The notes under the pieces: generated by a model
The model's input: only the letters and a program-made list of their open reading frames with translations
Told to the model about the DNA's origin: nothing
The model's database searches: none
In this document: one piece after another, positions 5,222 to 8,448 of the stretch
How the letters are laid out: each line of letters begins with the position of its first letter
How positions within the stretch are numbered: position 1 is the first letter of the stretch
Program-made: the position numbers and the translations under genes
Source of the DNA: Deltaproteobacteria bacterium
Lineage (GTDB): Bacteria; Myxococcota; Polyangia; Polyangiales; B10-G4
Length of the DNA: 8,448 nt
Assembly (NCBI GenBank): GCA_019312705.1
Contig: JAFDCW010000134.1
Coordinates: forward strand, 1 to 8,448
Reading direction: 5' to 3'

Positions 5222-6595
5222 ATGCGCCGCTCCGCCCTGACAGTCATAGCCCAAAGAGTCCGCCGCGGGGCGCGGCGCATCGTCGACCCAATCCCGGTGA
5301 CGGCTCTCGGGGTCCTCGCGGCCGGGGTTTTCTGGGTGGGGCTCGAATACCTCGGCAAGCAGCGCATGGACGTGGTCCTCCTGGTCGCCTGCTCCGCCGG
5401 CCTCGGTTTGGTCGCGATTTCCGTCGTTTCCGTCGTGCTTTTTGCTCTCGTACTTCGCTTCCGGGCTCGTCGCCTGGTCGCCGCGACCGAGCTCACCCTG
5501 GAGACGGGGCGCCTCACGCCGACCGGGTGGGTATTGCCGACCTTCGGGTACCTGCCCCTCGTCGCCGTGCGCTGGGAGTGGGAGCACCCCGAGGAGTTCA
5601 CCGTCGATCCGGTCCAGAAGCTCTTTCGCCGGGAAGAGCGGATCCGGGCTTCGCGTCGGGGTCGCCATCGTGGTGTCCGGCGGCGGGTTGTCGTCGAGGA
5701 CGTATTCCGCCTCGCTCGCGTCGCGTTTCGCGTCGACGACCCGGTCACGATCGAGGTGCGCCCGCATTCGGGGCGTCTCGGCCGCATGGAACCCCTGACC
5801 GCCTTCGCCGGGGGTGACGACGCTCCCCACCCGATGGGCATCGACGACGGAGACCGCACCGACCTTCGCCGCTACGCTCCCGGGGACCCTGCTCGATTCA
5901 TCCATTGGAAGGTCTTTGCGCGCACGCGGAAGCTCGTCGTCCGGGTTCCCGAGCGCGCCCTGTCGAAGGCTCGTCGCACCGCCGCGTACTTCGTCGCCGG
6001 CGCCCAAGACGAAGCGAGCGCCGGCGCGGCTCGGGTGGCCGTCGAGCGCGGCGCCCTCGGTCGGGACTGGGTCTTCGGGGCAGATGGCGCGAGCGCCGAT
6101 GCCGACACCGTTGCCGACGCTATTTCCCTCATCGTGGGCTCCGCCGTCGACGGTTCTCCCGGCGTCCCTGGGGCAGGGCAGGGCGCCGGCCTCGCGGCCT
6201 TCGTCGAGCGCGCCGAGCGCGCGGGCCCCGCGGCCCTCGTGGTCTTCGGGCCGGTGACCAAGGGGCCCTGGATCGACGCCGTGCACGAACTCGCGGCTCG
6301 CCGTCCGGGAGGACTGCGCGTCGTGATCGGCGTCGATGGCCTCGTCGGGCCCGCGGACCGCGGGCCCCTCGCCCGACTTCTCACCCGGGCGGGCCCCGCC
6401 GAGGGCTCGTCAGCGAAGGTCCTCAACGCCACCCGCCGGGCCCTCAGTCACGCGCGCGTCGATGTCGTCGTCTACGATCGTCCGACCGGCCGGCGCCTCG
6501 GCGGCGCCCATCGGAGCCGTTCGCGACCGACCAAGAAGCCGGTCCGGGCGGTCCGGTCGGTCAAGCCGTCGAAGTCGCGGGGGGCTCCCGCGTGA
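5222..6595 (+). CDS. DUF58 domain membrane protein
   Basis: A 457-residue protein of the DUF58 family, usually found with MoxR-type AAA ATPases and transglutaminase-like proteins; family function is poorly known but linked to assembly or maturation of envelope proteins. Seen directly: an Arg-rich N-terminus (residues 11-19), two adjacent hydrophobic helices at about 26-43 and 50-78, then a soluble portion. The DUF58 signature lies at about 210-243: GDRTDLRRYAPGDP, FIHWKVFARTRKL and VVRVPE, matching 'R-x-Y-x-x-GD-x-x-R-x-I-x-W-[KR]-x-x-AR'. The C-terminal part may complete a vWA-like fold, as in relatives. The last 30 or so residues are strongly basic (RSRSRPTKKP and onward). ATG 5222 is preferred, as an Arg-rich segment then a helix is usual; in-frame GTG 5180 is possible, and neither has a strong ribosome binding site. 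The stop overlaps the next start as GTGA. Confidence 0.9.
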   Translation: MRRSALTVIAQRVRRGARRIVDPIPVTALGVLAAGVFWVGLEYLGKQRMDVVLLVACSAGLGLVAISVVSVVLFALVLRFRARRLVAATELTLETGRLTPTGWVLPTFGYLPLVAVRWEWEHPEEFTVDPVQKLFRREERIRASRRGRHRGVRRRVVVEDVFRLARVAFRVDDPVTIEVRPHSGRLGRMEPLTAFAGGDDAPHPMGIDDGDRTDLRRYAPGDPARFIHWKVFARTRKLVVRVPERALSKARRTAAYFVAGAQDEASAGAARVAVERGALGRDWVFGADGASADADTVADAISLIVGSAVDGSPGVPGAGQGAGLAAFVERAERAGPAALVVFGPVTKGPWIDAVHELAARRPGGLRVVIGVDGLVGPADRGPLARLLTRAGPAEGSSAKVLNATRRALSHARVDVVVYDRPTGRRLGGAHRSRSRPTKKPVRAVRSVKPSKSRGAPA

Positions 6596-8448
6596 GCGCG
6601 CGTGAGCGCAAGGAGAGCCGGAGTCCGGGGCGCATGCCGAGCCAACCGTCCGGTCCGGGCGACGGCTCCGCGACGGCTCGGGAGCCCTGGCTGGCGACCG
6701 CGGCCCGGATGATCGTGCACGGCGTCACGGCGGCGGTCTTTGCGTGGCCTCTCACGGTGCCCGAGGCCGTGCTCGCCGCCGCGGTTGGCGCGGCCACCGG
6801 GGCATTGGCGGCGCGCTTCGTCGCCGCGAGCAAGCTGCGCCTCGGCGCGATCCTCGGCTTCGGCGTTCTGGGGCTCATGACGGCCGCGTTCATCGGCGAC
6901 CTGTGGGGGCGGACCGATATCGCGGCCCAGCTCCTCGGCCCTGGCCAGGCCCTCCGGGTCGGTGATGCCGTCGAGTTCAGCCTCGCGGCTTTTGTACTAT
7001 CTACGACAGTGCGTGCCGTGACCTTGCGCCGGGCGGCCTTGTCGGCGATCGAGGTTGCCTTCATCGCCCTCGCCTTTGGCCAGCTCGTCGTTGCCCACCA
7101 GGACGGGGCGATCAACCGGCCCTTCGAGATCGCCGACCCGATCATCGCCGGAGGCAGCGACCCGACGATCGCGCTGATGATCATCGGGGGCCTCGCGGCG
7201 ACGGTCGTCGTCCTATTGCTTCTGAGCGAGCGCAACATCGTTCGCGGGGTCTTTCACCTCGGCGCGGTCGCCCTCCTCCTGGTCTTCGGTCTCTTCGTCG
7301 TCGGCCTGATGCCCGAGGCGACCGTCCCGGAGACCGGTGGCGGTCTTGGTCTCCGCGGTGACGAGGGTTCCGAGGAGCAGGGTCGCCAGGAGCAGGCCGG
7401 GCGCCGAAACAACGAGCAGCTCGAGTTTCGAGACAACTACGACAACGCTCAGAATCGCGTCCCCGTCGGAGTCGTCTTGCTGCACGACGACTACTCGTCG
7501 CCGACCGGTGTCTACTATCTCCGCCAGGGCGCCTTCAGCCAATACAACGGACGCCGCCTCGTCGCGGCGACCCGGGCCGATGTGGATCGTGACATTGCGC
7601 GCGGCTTTCCGACCTCGACCACGGCGATCACCGACGCCCCCGACGAGAGCTTCTTCCGCGGTTCCATCGAGACCACCGTCGCTCTCCTCGCGACCCACAA
7701 CCGTCCCTTCGCCCTCGAGGCCCCGGTCGAACTCCGCCCGGAGCCAAACCCCAACCCGCGGCGCTTCAAGCGGCTGTATCGAGCGAGGAGCGCGGTGCTC
7801 ATCGCCGACCACATCTCGATGCTGGGCTTGCCCGTCGGGGATGCGACGTGGAGCGACGAAGTGCTCCGTCACTACACCGAGGCCCCGCCGGACCCTCGCT
7901 ACCGCGAGCTCGCCGAGCGCATCATCACCGCGCTCCCCGACGACCTCCGCGACGACCCCGTGGCCCGGGCCCTCAGCGTTACCCAATACCTGAGCGAAGA
8001 GGGCACCTATAGCCTCCGGAGCCGCCACGCGGATGCCGAAGACCCCACCGGAAGCTTTCTCTTCGGAGACCTGACGGGGTACTGCGTGCACTTCTCCCAC
8101 GCGGCGACCTATCTCATGCGAACCCTCGACGTCCCCGCCCGGGTTGCGACCGGCTACGCGGTCGACGAAGCGTCACGGCAGGGAGGCTCGGCTATCCTGG
8201 TGAGCGGGCAAGCGAGCCACGCGTGGCCCGAGGTGTACGTCGACGGGGTCGGTTGGGTGGTGATGGATGTTGCGCCCCAGACCGTGCTCTCGGCGCCGCC
8301 GGGCCCGCCGGACCCAGACCTTCAGCGGCTGCTCGCGGAACTCGTCCGAGGCCAGCAGCCGCTGCCGATCCATGGCGAAGCGGCCATCGACATCGGGGGA
8401 GCCGTACGCGAGGCCCTTCTGTGGTTGGGGCGCGGCCTCGGGGTCCTG
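6592..8448 (+). CDS. Transglutaminase-like membrane protein (partial, C-terminus beyond right edge)
   Basis: The window holds 619 codons with no stop. The N-terminal third has about seven hydrophobic segments (near residues 38-55, 58-77, 84-102, 128-142, 150-168, 192-212 and 218-240). A Glu/Gln/Gly-rich linker (about 248-285) leads to a probably periplasmic part. The transglutaminase core shows the catalytic triad: Cys496 in GYCVHFSHA, His543 in SHAWPEVYVDG and Asp559 in GWVVMDVAP, with LDVPARVATGY between Cys and His. This is the TgpA-like layout of a DUF3488-type membrane region plus transglutaminase domain; such proteins act on envelope proteins or peptides, but the substrate is unknown. 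GTG 6592 is chosen because it overlaps the DUF58 stop as GTGA, with a G-rich run at 6579-6584; ATG 6634 (codon 15) is the alternative. A last transmembrane helix and cytoplasmic tail, typical of the family, may lie past the edge. Confidence 0.93.
   Translation, partial: MSARERKESRSPGRMPSQPSGPGDGSATAREPWLATAARMIVHGVTAAVFAWPLTVPEAVLAAAVGAATGALAARFVAASKLRLGAILGFGVLGLMTAAFIGDLWGRTDIAAQLLGPGQALRVGDAVEFSLAAFVLSTTVRAVTLRRAALSAIEVAFIALAFGQLVVAHQDGAINRPFEIADPIIAGGSDPTIALMIIGGLAATVVVLLLLSERNIVRGVFHLGAVALLLVFGLFVVGLMPEATVPETGGGLGLRGDEGSEEQGRQEQAGRRNNEQLEFRDNYDNAQNRVPVGVVLLHDDYSSPTGVYYLRQGAFSQYNGRRLVAATRADVDRDIARGFPTSTTAITDAPDESFFRGSIETTVALLATHNRPFALEAPVELRPEPNPNPRRFKRLYRARSAVLIADHISMLGLPVGDATWSDEVLRHYTEAPPDPRYRELAERIITALPDDLRDDPVARALSVTQYLSEEGTYSLRSRHADAEDPTGSFLFGDLTGYCVHFSHAATYLMRTLDVPARVATGYAVDEASRQGGSAILVSGQASHAWPEVYVDGVGWVVMDVAPQTVLSAPPGPPDPDLQRLLAELVRGQQPLPIHGEAAIDIGGAVREALLWLGRGLGVL

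Noticed and set aside
5150..6286. Minus-strand 378-codon open frame opposite the DUF58 gene
   Set aside because: The opposite strand encodes a clear DUF58 signature. This frame has no domain or signal and the biased composition expected of an antisense frame in GC-rich DNA.
7213..8100. Minus-strand 295-codon open frame opposite the transglutaminase gene
   Set aside because: It lies entirely opposite a coding region with an intact catalytic triad and shows no recognisable domain.
1..8448. Search for a CRISPR array, tRNA, insertion sequence or complete defence island
   Set aside because: No regularly spaced repeats, cloverleaf-like sequence, transposase, or nuclease/effector motifs were seen; the genes are envelope and transport types.

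Overview
This is GC-rich DNA, with coding-strand third positions dominated by G and C. It most likely comes from a myxobacterium or a close relative (Myxococcota / former Deltaproteobacteria). The main reasons are two proteins that end in a MYXO-CTERM-like sorting tail (Cys-containing motif, short hydrophobic helix, Arg cluster) and a von Willebrand factor A protein carrying the Cys/Asp-rich MopE-type repeats common in that group. No tRNA, rRNA, CRISPR, insertion sequence or phage gene was seen. The placement is an inference from protein style; no marker gene is present.

Layout, left to right. (1) Minus strand, 1-1355: the 3' half of an ABC-2 type exporter operon, with a permease (489-1355) translationally coupled by a GTGA overlap to its ATPase (492 to beyond the left edge). 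(2) Minus strand, 1421-2797: a cell-envelope lipoprotein with a transglycosylase-like domain, an NBR1-type Ig-like domain and a MYXO-CTERM-like tail. (3) A 296-bp divergent intergenic region (2798-3093) holding several inverted and direct repeats. (4) Plus strand, 3094-4470: secreted vWA/MopE-repeat protein with a MYXO-CTERM-like tail. (5) Minus strand, 4527-5111: small lipoprotein with a ZU5-like segment, convergent with the vWA gene and divergent from the next operon. (6) Plus strand, 5222 to the right edge: DUF58 membrane protein coupled by a second GTGA overlap to a multi-spanning transglutaminase-like protein that runs off the window.

How the genes fit together: almost everything acts at or outside the cytoplasmic membrane. 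The DUF58-transglutaminase pair is the usual partner set of MoxR AAA ATPases, but no moxR gene is visible here. The two MYXO-CTERM proteins, divergently transcribed from one control region, are candidates for joint display on the cell surface by a myxosortase encoded elsewhere. I see no clear, complete new defence or mobile system. The most unusual points are the lipoprotein with sorting signals at both ends, the repeat-rich divergent control region, and a 14-bp repeat straddling the end of the lipoprotein gene.
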